Shown here piece after piece: positions 1 to 7,077 of a stretch of 8,457 nucleotides of DNA; position 1 is the stretch's first letter, and each line of letters starts with the position of its first letter. Where the stretch lies: assembly GCA_003248845.1 (NCBI GenBank), contig QFPD01000069.1, forward strand, positions 1 through 8,457. Direction: 5' to 3'. The translations under genes and the position numbers were made by a program. The stretch is from Microbacterium sp. GTDB lineage: Bacteria > Actinomycetota > Actinomycetes > Actinomycetales > Microbacteriaceae. The notes below the pieces were generated by a model. The model made no database searches. It was not told the origin of the DNA and saw only the letters and a program-made list of their open reading frames with translations.

Positions 1-684
1 GTCCCAGGGCACCGTGATGCCCCAGTCGAACGCCGACCGAGAAATCGACAGGTCCTTGAGCCCCGAGCGTACGAAGGAGACGACCTCGTTGCGCGCCGAC
101 TCCGGGCGCACGAAGTCGGGCTCGGTCTTGTAGAGCTCGAGGAGGCGGTCCTGGAACTCGCTCAGCTTGAAGAAGTAGTTCTTCTCCTGCAGCAGCTCGA
201 GCGGCTTCGAATGAATGGCGCAGACCTTGAGCCCCTCGAAGGCGCCCGTGCCGTCGACGATCTCGGCCTCGGGCTTGAACTCCTCGCAGCCGACGCAGTA
301 GAGCGCCTCGTACTCGCCCGCATAGATGTAGCCGCGGTCGTACAACGCCTTCACGAACTCCTGCACACGCTCTTCGTGGCGCGGCTGCGTCGTGCGGATG
401 AAGTCGTCGTTGGCGACATCCAGGGTTCGAAGCAGCGGGAACCACGATTCGGTGACCAGCTTGTCGACCCACTCCTGCGGAGTGACGCCGTTGGCCGCGG
501 CCGCACGGAGCATCTTCTGGCCGTGCTCGTCGGTGCCCGTCAGCATCCACGTGTCATCGCCCGCCTGGCGGTGCCAGCGCGCGAGCGTGTCGACCGCGAC
601 CGTCGTGTACCCGTGCCCGATGTGCGGAAGGTCGGACGGGTAGTAGATCGGGGTCGTGATGTAGAAGGACTGACCGGTGCTCAC
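1..684 (-). CDS. metG: Methionyl-tRNA synthetase, N-terminal 228 residues (gene continues beyond the left edge)
   Basis: This cytoplasmic class I aminoacyl-tRNA synthetase charges tRNA-Met with methionine using ATP. The reading frame starts at GTG (682-684) and stays open to base 1. The N-terminus reads MSTGQSFYITTPIYYPSDLP, followed by the class I HIGH motif at residues 21-24 and TGTDEHGQK at 50-57. A Cys-x2-Cys pair (C130, C133) and a later C155/H158 fit the zinc-binding knuckle inserted in the catalytic domain. The KMSKS loop and the anticodon-binding domain lie outside the window; full-length family members are about 520 residues or more. There is no Shine-Dalgarno before the GTG, but a good -10 element sits exactly where a leaderless transcript would need it. 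Identity is certain; only the missing 3' part is unknown. Confidence 0.97.
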   Translation of the reverse strand, partial: MSTGQSFYITTPIYYPSDLPHIGHGYTTVAVDTLARWHRQAGDDTWMLTGTDEHGQKMLRAAAANGVTPQEWVDKLVTESWFPLLRTLDVANDDFIRTTQPRHEERVQEFVKALYDRGYIYAGEYEALYCVGCEEFKPEAEIVDGTGAFEGLKVCAIHSKPLELLQEKNYFFKLSEFQDRLLELYKTEPDFVRPESARNEVVSFVRSGLKDLSISRSAFDWGITVPWD

Positions 685-690
685 CAGATG

Positions 691-696
691 ATTCTA
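691..696 (-). promoter_or_regulatory. -10 element of a probable leaderless metG promoter
   Basis: On the minus strand this reads TAGAAT, which matches five of six bases of TATAAT. Its last T lies seven bases upstream of the metG GTG, so the expected transcription start is the first base of the start codon (684). No ribosome binding site lies between the two. I see no convincing -35 at 16-19 bases spacing. Leaderless mRNAs with a TANNNT box at this distance are common in actinobacteria; the assignment here is inferred from spacing. Confidence 0.6.
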
Positions 697-702
697 GGCG
701 GC

Positions 703-743
703 GGCATCCCGCGCTCCGGCTCGTGTGACGGGGAGCGGATGCC
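703..743 (-). terminator. Hairpin directly after the lacI stop, possible terminator
   Basis: GGCATCC (703-709) pairs with GGATGCC (737-743), and GCTCC (713-717) pairs with GGAGC (732-736). This gives a 12-bp stem with a three-base bulge (710-712) and a 14-base loop. It begins next to the lacI stop codon (744-746) and ends just upstream of the metG -10. There is no T-run in either direction, so it would be a non-canonical terminator. GGCATCC is also a frequent word in this DNA, so part of the pairing could be coincidental. Confidence 0.4.
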
Positions 744-1661
744 TCACGCGGTCGCGCGCTCGACGAGCGTCGTCGGGAGCACGACGGCCTCGCGCGGGTG
801 CCCCTCGATGACATCGAGCACCATGTCGACCATCGTCGAGCTGATCTGCGACCAGGGCTGCCGCATCGTCGTCAGCGGAGGACTGTGGGTCTCGGCGAGA
901 CCCGAATCGTCGAACCCCGCGACGGCGACGTCGTCGGGCACGCGTCTTCCGGCACGCCGCAGCGCGTCGATCGCGCCGACCGCCATGACGTCGCTCGCCG
1001 CGAAGACCGCATCGATGTCGGGCGCGCGCTCGAGGAGTCTCGTCATGGCCGCGTCGCCGCTGGACCTCTTGTAGCTCCCCTGCTCGACGAGGGTCTCGTC
1101 GAACCGGTCGCCCATCTCGGCACGGTAGCCCTCGAGGCGGAGCCTGCCTCCCGGGGTGTCGTTCGGGCCCGCGATCAGGGCGATCCGGCGGTGACCGGCC
1201 GCGAGGAGGTGGGCCGTCATCTCGCGCGCCGCGCCGACCTCGTCGATCGCGACATGCGGGATGGCGAGGTCGCTCAGCGGCAGACCGGAGCAGACGGTCG
1301 GGACGCCCGCGGCGACGAGCGACGCGAGCAGCGCGTCGGACTCGTGCGACGACACGAGCAGCACGCCGTCGACGTGGCCTGCCCGGACATACCGCTCCAC
1401 GCTCTCGCGCTCGGCGTCGGTGCCGGCGATGAGCAGCACGAGGGTCATCGACCGCTCCGCGAGGGCCTCGGTGGCACCGCGCAGCAGGAGCGCGAAGATC
1501 GGGTCGGAGAAGAGGAGTTGCTGCGACTCGGTCAGCAGGAACGCGAGCGAGCCCGACCGCCCCGTCGCGAGGCTGCGCGCCGCGTGGTTGGCGGTGTACC
1601 CGGTGCTCGCGATGGCCGCCTCGACGGCTTCGCGCGCTTCGCTGCAGACGCGCGACGGATC
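744..1661 (-). pseudogene. LacI-family repressor of the maltodextrin cluster, 5' end missing
   Basis: Members of this family bind operator DNA through an N-terminal helix-turn-helix and release it when a sugar binds the C-terminal domain. What remains starts at about DPSRVCSEAREAVEAAIAS, which aligns with the third helix of PurR-type proteins from about residue 24. It continues through the hinge (AARSLATGRSG) and the complete periplasmic-binding-protein-like effector domain, including HVAIDEVGAAREMTAHLLA, RRIALIAGP, FAASDVMAVGAIDALR and VPDDVAVAGFDDS, to a TGA at 744-746. The first two helices, including the recognition helix, and the start codon are absent. In frame, a TAG at 1668-1670 lies just upstream, and no ATG, GTG or TTG occurs before ATG 1446-1448, which would omit the hinge as well. 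A DNA-binding repressor therefore cannot be made from this copy. It lies upstream of and divergent from malFG and is probably their regulator (MalR-like). The family is certain; the inducer is inferred. Confidence 0.88.
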
Positions 1662-1667
1662 GACGGC
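1651..1667. other. Novel joint between truncated lacI and truncated malF (deletion or misassembly)
   Basis: Reading left on the minus strand, LacI homology extends to about 1661 (GAT for the D of DPSRV). Reading right on the plus strand, MalF homology starts at about 1654-1663 (the DGSTAYQF region). The two genes thus meet inside their coding regions with no intergenic DNA. A divergent lacI/mal pair normally has a promoter region and usually a binding-protein gene between the two. CGACGG occurs twice across the joint (1653-1658 and 1661-1666), and both homologies can claim 1654-1661, which fits end-joining at a short microhomology. There are no insertion-sequence ends or target duplication. 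Confidence 0.8.
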
Positions 1668-2580
1668 CTACCAGTTCATCTCGACGCTCGTCTGGGACCC
1701 CGCCGCCGACACGATGACGAACAGCGACACCGGCGTGGTCTACCACGACAACGGCAACGGCTCCTTCGAATCGGACGACGGGCAGAGCCTCGCGACGGGC
1801 TGGCAGGTGTGGGTCGGGCTGGACAACTTCGTCCGCGCGTTCACCACGGAGTCGATCCGCGGCCCGTTCATCGCCGTCACCCTGTGGACGTTCGCGTTCG
1901 CGATCCTGTCGGTGGCGACGACGTTCGCCCTGGGCCTGTTCCTGGCGATCGTCTTCAACGATCCGCGGATGAAGAGCAAGAAGTACTACCGGGTCATCAT
2001 GATCCTGCCGTACGCCTTCCCCGCCTTCCTGTCCGCGCTCGTGTGGCAGGGCATGTTCAACCAGGACTTCGGCTTCATCAACCAGACGCTGTTCGGCGGG
2101 GCATCCATCCCCTGGCTGCAGGATCCGTGGCTGGCCAAGCTGTCGATCCTGATCGTGAACCTCTGGCTCGGCTTCCCGTACATGTTCCTGGTCACCACCG
2201 GTGCCATCCAGGCGATCCCGGAAGACATCCAGGAGGCCGGCAAGGTCGACGGCGCGGGCGTGTGGCAGATCTTCCGGCACATCAAGTTCCCGCTGCTGCT
2301 GGTCTCGGTCGCTCCGCTGCTGATCTCGTCGTTCGCGTTCAACTTCAACAACTTCAACCTGATCTACATGCTCACCGGCGGCGGCCCGCGGTTCGCGGAT
2401 GCCTCGATCAACGTCGGCGCGAGCGACATCCTCATCTCGATGGTCTACAAGGTGGCGTTCGTCGGAGCCGAGCGCGACTACGGTCTCGCGAGCGCCTTCT
2501 CGATCATCATCTTCGTGCTCGTTGCGGTCATCTCGTATCTGAGCTTCCGCCAGACCAAGGTCCTCGAGGAGCTGAACTGA
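1660..2580 (+). pseudogene. malF: MalF-type maltodextrin ABC transporter permease, N-terminal ~200 residues missing
   Basis: MalF pairs with MalG to form the membrane channel of a type I sugar importer fed by MalE and powered by a MalK/MsiK ATPase. The remnant encodes about 306 residues that follow E. coli MalF closely: VGLDNFVRAFT, then RVIMILPYAFPAFLSALVW, LWLGFPYMFLVTTG, FAFNFNNFNLIYMLT, and the ATPase-docking loop EDIQEAGKVDGAG at 2221-2259. At least five hydrophobic segments are seen, near 1870-1955, 1993-2070, 2137-2215, 2293-2380 and 2488-2550. MalF proteins of this type exceed 500 residues. The first transmembrane helices, most of the periplasmic P2 loop that contacts MalE, and the start codon are lost at the joint near 1660. 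The same frame stays open leftwards through antisense lacI to an ATG at 1261, but those residues are not MalF. An internal ATG at 1711 could yield a core-only protein; I see no Shine-Dalgarno for it. The gene is probably non-functional here. Confidence 0.87.
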
Positions 2581-2581
2581 C

Positions 2582-3535
2582 ATGACGATCCAAGAAGCAC
2601 TGCCCGGCGGAGGGCCCCTCGCCGCCGCATCCGCCGAGGCCGTCGCCGAAGCCGGCGTGCCGGGCGCGAAGGAACCGCGTCGTCCTTTCGGACGCTGGTT
2701 CCGCGAGACCGGCTGGCGCCACATCATCGGCATCGTCATGCTCGTGTTCGCGGGGTTCCCCCTCGTCTACGTGCTGTCCGCGTCGCTCAACCCCGGCGGC
2801 ACGCTGCTGACGGCCAACAGCCTCTTCGCGAACGTCGACCTGGGCGCCTACATCGCGCTCTTCCAAGACCCGCTGCGCCCGTACGGTGCATGGTTCGTGA
2901 ACTCGATCTTCATCGGTCTCACGACGTCGTTCTTCACGGTGGTGCTCTGCGCGCTCGCGGCTTACGCCTTCTCGCGCATGCGCTTCACCGGACGTCGGTT
3001 CGGCCTGCTGACGCTGCTGCTGGTGCAGATGTTCCCGCAGCTGCTGGCGGTCGTCGCGATCTTCCTGCTGATGTCGGCGATCGGCGACATCTTCCCCGCG
3101 CTCGGTCTGAACTCGCAGATCGGCCTGATCATGGTCTACCTCGGCGGCGCGCTCGGGGTGAACACGTTCCTCATGTACGGGTTCTTCAACACCGTCCCGG
3201 CATCCATCGACGAGGCGGCGAAGATCGACGGCGCCGGCCACGCGCGCATCTTCTTCACGATCATCCTGCGCCTGGTCGCCCCGGTGCTCGCGGTGATCGG
3301 GTTGCTGTCGTTCATCGGCACGATGAACGACTTCCTGATCGCGTCGGTCATCCTCGTCGACCCCGACAAGCAGACCCTGGCCGTCGGTCTCTACCAGTTC
3401 GTCTCGCAGGAAACGGCGCGCAACTGGAGCGTCTTCGCCGCAGGCGCGGTGCTGGCCGCCATCCTGCCGATGGCGCTGTTCCTCTCCCTGCAGCGGTTCA
3501 TCGTGGGCGGCCTGACGGCCGGATCGGTCAAGTGA
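2582..3535 (+). CDS. malG: MalG-type maltodextrin ABC transporter permease
   Basis: This is the second channel subunit of the maltose/maltodextrin importer, in the cytoplasmic membrane. The 317-residue protein has an Ala/Gly/Pro-rich cytoplasmic N-tail (about 1-45). Hydrophobic segments lie near 47-67, 105-130, 140-167, 178-201, 227-247 and 286-305, the six helices expected of MalG. The EAA docking loop reads EAAKIDGAGHARIFF from residue 211, and the end LSLQRFIVGGLTAGSVK is typical of MalG. The ATG starts one base after the malF TGA, with GAGGAG at 2566-2571 as a good Shine-Dalgarno ten bases upstream, so translation coupling is likely. The gene itself looks intact, but its partner malF is truncated and no malE or ATPase gene is in the window. 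In actinobacteria the ATPase is commonly supplied in trans by MsiK. Confidence 0.95.
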   Translation: MTIQEALPGGGPLAAASAEAVAEAGVPGAKEPRRPFGRWFRETGWRHIIGIVMLVFAGFPLVYVLSASLNPGGTLLTANSLFANVDLGAYIALFQDPLRPYGAWFVNSIFIGLTTSFFTVVLCALAAYAFSRMRFTGRRFGLLTLLLVQMFPQLLAVVAIFLLMSAIGDIFPALGLNSQIGLIMVYLGGALGVNTFLMYGFFNTVPASIDEAAKIDGAGHARIFFTIILRLVAPVLAVIGLLSFIGTMNDFLIASVILVDPDKQTLAVGLYQFVSQETARNWSVFAAGAVLAAILPMALFLSLQRFIVGGLTAGSVK

Positions 3536-3539
3536 TCTC

Positions 3540-5012
3540 GTGAGGGTGCTGCGCGCGGCGGCGCTCGTCGCCGCCGCGGCGGCCCTCGCGATGCTCACCG
3601 GCTGCACCGGAACGTCCGCGGCGCCCGAGGCCGCGCCCGCCGCGCGCGACGTCGCCGTGCAGCTGTTCGAGCGCCCGTGGACCTCGATCGCCGACGAGTG
3701 CGAGACGACGATCGGCCCCGCCGGATTCGCATGGGTGCTGACCTCTCCCCCGCAGGAGCACATCGCCGGACCGCAGTGGTGGACGAGCTATCAGCCCGTC
3801 TCGTACGCCCTCACCTCGCGGCTGGGCACCGAGGCGGAGTTCGCCGACATGGTGTCCCGGTGCGCGGATGCCGGAGTCGGGATCATCGCGGACGCCGTGA
3901 TCAACCACATGGCGGGCATCGACGGCGGCGTCGGAACCGGGGGCACCCGCTTCACCCACTACGCGTATCCCGGGTTGTACGACGAGACCGACTTCCACCA
4001 CTGCGCGCTCACGGACGACGACGACATCGCCGACTACACCTCGCGCGAGCAGCTGCAGACGTGCGAACTGTCGAACCTCGCCGACCTCGACACGTCATCG
4101 CCGCGCGTGCAGGCGGCGATCGAGGGATACCTCGGGCACCTGCTCGATCTCGGCGTCGCGGGCTTCCGCATCGATGCCGCCAAGCACATCGCCGCGGACG
4201 ACCTCGCTGAGATCGTCGGGGCCCTGCCGGGCGACCCCCTCATCTGGAGCGAGGTGATCCGCGGCGCAGCCTCGGAGCCCGTGCAGCCCGAGGAGTACAC
4301 CGGATTCGGCGAGGTGTTCGAGTTCCAGTACGCGCGCGACCTCGGCCCGGCGCTGAAGGCCGGCATCGTCGGCGACCCCGAGCTCGGCGACACGCGACCG
4401 CTGCACGTCGACTCCGATCGGGCCGTCGTGTTCGTCGACAACCACGACACGGAGCGGGGCGAGGCATCCCTCACGTATCGCGACGGCGGCCTCTACCTCA
4501 TCGCCAACGCGCTCATGCTGGCCGACGACTACGGCACGCCCGTGGTGTACTCCGGCTACGCGTTCAGCGACCGCGACGCGGGCCCTCCTGCGGGCTCCGA
4601 CGGCGCGGCGCTCGGCGGCTCGTGCGACGGCGTCACCGGGCCGAAGGCGGCGTACGACGACGGCGAACGCGTCTGCACCGAGGCGTGGACGGCGATCGCC
4701 GGCCTTCTGGAACTCCGGCGCTTCGCGGGTGACGCTCCGCGCCTCCCCGGCGTCTCGGACGGCGACGTGTCGGGATTCGAGCGGCAGGGCCGCGCACTCG
4801 TGCTGGTCAACACCGAAGACGCGGCGGCCGAGGCGAGCGTCGCCACGACCCTTCCCGACGGCGCGTACTGCGACGTCGTAAGCGGCGGTGCCCGTTCCGC
4901 GGCTTCGGGCACGTGCACGGGCACGACCGTGACCGTCGACGGCGGCACCGCGCGAGCAGAGGTTCCCGCGGAGGGCGTCGTGGCGGTGCACATCGGCGCG
5001 ATGCGGCGATAG
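3540..5012 (+). CDS. Secreted lipoprotein alpha-amylase, GH13
   Basis: This enzyme cleaves internal alpha-1,4 bonds of starch and releases maltodextrins. The 490-residue product begins with a lipoprotein signal peptide: a hydrophobic stretch, then the lipobox LTGC with the lipidated Cys at 22, so it should be anchored outside the membrane. The catalytic barrel carries DAVINH (118-123), GFRIDAAKH (208-216, nucleophile D212), WSEV (acid/base E238) and FVDNHD (298-303, D303). It resembles Streptomyces-type secreted amylases (WWTSYQPVSYALTSR, ADLDT, YTGFGEVFEFQYA). Eight further cysteines (54, 108, 155, 175, 362, 379, 444, 459) are an even number, fitting disulfides in a secreted protein. A short C-terminal beta domain follows; there is no starch-binding module. 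The GTG start lies four bases after the malG stop with only a weak Shine-Dalgarno, suggesting coupling to malG. GTG at 3546 is an in-frame alternative. The GH13 family is certain; exact product pattern is inferred. Confidence 0.93.
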   Translation: MRVLRAAALVAAAAALAMLTGCTGTSAAPEAAPAARDVAVQLFERPWTSIADECETTIGPAGFAWVLTSPPQEHIAGPQWWTSYQPVSYALTSRLGTEAEFADMVSRCADAGVGIIADAVINHMAGIDGGVGTGGTRFTHYAYPGLYDETDFHHCALTDDDDIADYTSREQLQTCELSNLADLDTSSPRVQAAIEGYLGHLLDLGVAGFRIDAAKHIAADDLAEIVGALPGDPLIWSEVIRGAASEPVQPEEYTGFGEVFEFQYARDLGPALKAGIVGDPELGDTRPLHVDSDRAVVFVDNHDTERGEASLTYRDGGLYLIANALMLADDYGTPVVYSGYAFSDRDAGPPAGSDGAALGGSCDGVTGPKAAYDDGERVCTEAWTAIAGLLELRRFAGDAPRLPGVSDGDVSGFERQGRALVLVNTEDAAAEASVATTLPDGAYCDVVSGGARSAASGTCTGTTVTVDGGTARAEVPAEGVVAVHIGAMRR

Positions 5013-5015
5013 ACT
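4987..5015 (+). promoter_or_regulatory. Possible promoter of the MalZ-like gene
   Basis: TGCACA (4987-4992) and TAGACT (5010-5015) are separated by 17 bases, and each matches four of six consensus positions. The -10 overlaps the amylase TAG stop. The predicted start near 5022 would give a leader of about 85 bases, just including the helices at 5031-5096. Four-of-six matches are common by chance, so read-through from malG and the amylase gene is an equally good explanation for expression. Confidence 0.3.
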
Positions 5016-5030
5016 TCGGACACAACTGAG

Positions 5031-5096
5031 GGGCTCTGTCACGCGCACCGCGTGCAACCACGTCGCATTCGCCGACGTCGGAGTCGGCACAGACCC
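5031..5096 (+). promoter_or_regulatory. Candidate structured mRNA leader with three abutting helices before the Shine-Dalgarno
   Basis: Helix P1 pairs 5031-5039 (GGGCTCTGT) with 5089-5096 (ACAGACCC), giving 8 bp with one bulged C. P2 pairs CACGC (5040-5044) with GCGTG (5050-5054). P3 pairs GCCGAC (5071-5076) with GTCGGC (5083-5088). P2 starts at the base after the 5' strand of P1, and P3 ends at the base before its 3' strand, so the whole resembles a three-way junction. The Shine-Dalgarno GGAGG (5097-5101) follows P1 directly and lies five bases before the ATG. A competing hairpin, ACGTCG (5060-5065) with CGACGT (5073-5078), excludes P3. I do not recognise a known riboswitch class. GC-rich DNA folds easily, so this is a hypothesis. 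Confidence 0.35.
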
Positions 5097-5106
5097 GGAG
5101 GTCCTC

Positions 5107-7077
5107 ATGACCCTCTCCTCCCCCGCCCTCCGTCCCCACCACGACGGCTCGCCGCTACACGTCTCGCACGACGCGCCCCGTCTGGGCGACACCGTCACCG
5201 TACGCCTGCGCGTGCCGGCCGGCTACGGTCCGCTCGCGCGCGTGCTCGTGCGCTCGAACCCCGACCACGAGCCGGCGTGGGTCGAGGCCGCCCGCGATGG
5301 CGCCGTCGACGACTGGGAATGGTGGACGGCGCACATCGTGGTCGCGAATCCGCGTCACGGGTATCGGTTCCACCTCGTGCTCGCCGACGGGCGCGTGCAG
5401 GTGCTGAACCAGGGCGGACTGAGCGACATCGACGCCCTCGACGGCCAGGACTTCGCCCTCGTCGCCGAGAATCCGCCCCCGGCGTGGATGGACGACACCG
5501 TGCTCTACCAGATCTTCCCCGACCGGTTCGCGCGCTCCGCGGCGGCCGACGCGCGCCCGGCGCCGGAGTGGGCGATCGCGGCGGCGTGGGACGAGCCGCT
5601 CGACCCGGTACACCCCGGCCGCGGCCGCCAGTTCTACGGCGGCGACCTCGACGGCGCCGCCGAGCGTCTCGACCATCTCGTCGACCTCGGCGTCACGGCG
5701 CTCTACCACACGCCGGTGTTCCCGGCGGAGTCGAACCATCGCTACGACGCCTCGCGCTTCGATGCCGTCGATCCGCTCCTCGGCGGCGACGACGCGTATC
5801 TGCGGCTCGTCGAGGCGGCCCACGCACGCGGCATCCGCGTGATCGGCGACCTGACCACGAACCACTCCGGCAGCGCCCACGACTGGTTCCGTTCCGCGTT
5901 CGGTCACCCGGGTGCCGCCGAGGGTGAGTTCTACTACTTCGCCGACGACGAGAACACCGTGTACGAGACCTGGCTCGACGCACCGACGTTGCCGAAGTTC
6001 GACTGGAACAGCCCGGAGCTGCGGCGACGGTTCATCGAAGGTCCCGATTCGGTCGTCGCGCAGTGGCTGCGGCCCCCGTTCGCGATCGACGGCTGGCGCA
6101 TCGACGTGGCGAACATGACCGGTCGACTCGGCGCCGAAGACCTCAACGCCGAGGTGCGTCGCACCCTCCGGCGCACGATGATCGACGTCGAGCCCGAGAC
6201 CCTCCTGCTCGCCGAGTCGACCAACGACGCGGCGAGCGACCTGCAGGGCGACGCCTGGCACGGCGGCATGACCTACCCCGCCTTCACGCGCGGCGTGTGG
6301 TCGTGGCTCGCCGACCCGCGCCGCGTCCCGCATCGCGGGTTCGACGGCAGCGTGAGCGACGACATGTGGTTCTTCGGACTGCCGACCGGGATGCCCCGCT
6401 ACACGGCCGCGCAGTTCGTGGCGCAGTGGGAGCGGTTCACGAGCCAGATCCCCTGGCGGGTGCAACGCGGCACGATGACCGCGCTCGACACCCACGACAC
6501 CGCGCGCTTCGCGACCTACGCGTCCCCCGGCGCGGTCGCGGTCGCCGTCGGGCTGTCGATGACACTCCCCGGCATCCCCGTCGTCTACGCCGGCGACGAG
6601 TTCGGACTCGAGGGCGTCGACGGCGAGATGAGCCGCACGCCGCTCCCCTGGGACCAGATCGGCGAACCCGCCGTCGCCGCCCGGATCGCCCTCTACCGCG
6701 AGCTGATCGCGCTTCGCCGTGCCCACCCGGCGCTGCGGACGGGCGGGCTGCGCTGGGTGCACGTGGGCGAGACGGGCGTCGCCTTCGTGCGGGAGAGCGC
6801 CGAGGAGTGCGTGCTCGTCGTCGCCGCGCGCGGCGGTCTGGACACCACGGTCGAGGCACCCCTCGTCATCGGCGCGGACGCCGCACGCCCGCTCTTCGGC
6901 GACGCGGAGCTCACGGCCTCCGGCGACGTTGCCATCCGGGTGCGGGTGGCGGACACCGGCTTCGCGGCGTGGGCGCTGCCGGGTCTTCGCGCGCCCTCGG
7001 CGACCGAGCGGGACACCCCGCTCACTCCGGAGGCGTTCGTGCAGCTGGGTGGGCCCGCCGGCGACGCGGTGGCCTAG
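5107..7077 (+). CDS. Cytoplasmic GH13 maltodextrin glucosidase / cyclomaltodextrinase-like (MalZ-like)
   Basis: This enzyme probably trims imported maltodextrins to glucose and maltose in the cytoplasm. The 656-residue protein has no signal peptide. An N-terminal beta domain (about 15-120, CBM34-like) precedes the barrel, as in neopullulanases and MalZ. Motifs very like E. coli MalZ follow: DTVLYQIFPDRFARS (130-144), FYGGDLDG (176-183), LGVTALYHTPVF (194-205), DLTTNH (248-253), DGWRIDVANM with nucleophile D333, LLLAEST with acid/base E370, and DTHDTARF with D464. A C-terminal beta domain runs from about 560, then a short unconserved-looking tail. The ATG start is well supported by GGAGG at 5097-5101. 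The gene follows the amylase after 94 bases and ends in a CTAG shared with rsmI. The alternatives, neopullulanase or cyclomaltodextrinase, have the same fold and cannot be excluded by sequence reading. Confidence 0.9.
   Translation: MTLSSPALRPHHDGSPLHVSHDAPRLGDTVTVRLRVPAGYGPLARVLVRSNPDHEPAWVEAARDGAVDDWEWWTAHIVVANPRHGYRFHLVLADGRVQVLNQGGLSDIDALDGQDFALVAENPPPAWMDDTVLYQIFPDRFARSAAADARPAPEWAIAAAWDEPLDPVHPGRGRQFYGGDLDGAAERLDHLVDLGVTALYHTPVFPAESNHRYDASRFDAVDPLLGGDDAYLRLVEAAHARGIRVIGDLTTNHSGSAHDWFRSAFGHPGAAEGEFYYFADDENTVYETWLDAPTLPKFDWNSPELRRRFIEGPDSVVAQWLRPPFAIDGWRIDVANMTGRLGAEDLNAEVRRTLRRTMIDVEPETLLLAESTNDAASDLQGDAWHGGMTYPAFTRGVWSWLADPRRVPHRGFDGSVSDDMWFFGLPTGMPRYTAAQFVAQWERFTSQIPWRVQRGTMTALDTHDTARFATYASPGAVAVAVGLSMTLPGIPVVYAGDEFGLEGVDGEMSRTPLPWDQIGEPAVAARIALYRELIALRRAHPALRTGGLRWVHVGETGVAFVRESAEECVLVVAARGGLDTTVEAPLVIGADAARPLFGDAELTASGDVAIRVRVADTGFAAWALPGLRAPSATERDTPLTPEAFVQLGGPAGDAVA

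Noticed and set aside
211..1074. 287-codon plus-strand frame antisense to metG and lacI
   Set aside because: It opposes strongly identified coding sequence and shows no recognisable domain.
1446..1448. ATG as the true start of a shorter LacI-type protein (234 residues)
   Set aside because: LacI homology continues 70 residues upstream, including hinge and start of the effector domain; starting here would remove part of a domain, so the gene is broken rather than short.
694..2739. 681-codon open frame on the minus strand across lacI, the joint and malF
   Set aside because: It is out of frame with the recognisable LacI protein, very rich in Arg, Asp, Glu and Ala without domains, and typical of shadow frames in GC-rich DNA.
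5022..5040. CTGAG followed by a G-run, reminiscent of the TPP riboswitch core
   Set aside because: The other conserved TPP elements are absent and the downstream gene has no link to thiamine.
5052..5106. Upstream small ORF starting at GTG 5052 in the MalZ-like leader
   Set aside because: It does not terminate before the gene and runs on as an Arg-rich shadow frame to 5927.
5013..5106. LacI-type operator palindrome in the intergenic region
   Set aside because: TGCAACCACGTCGCA has only weak half-site symmetry and lacks the usual central CG inverted repeat; no other site in the window supports it.
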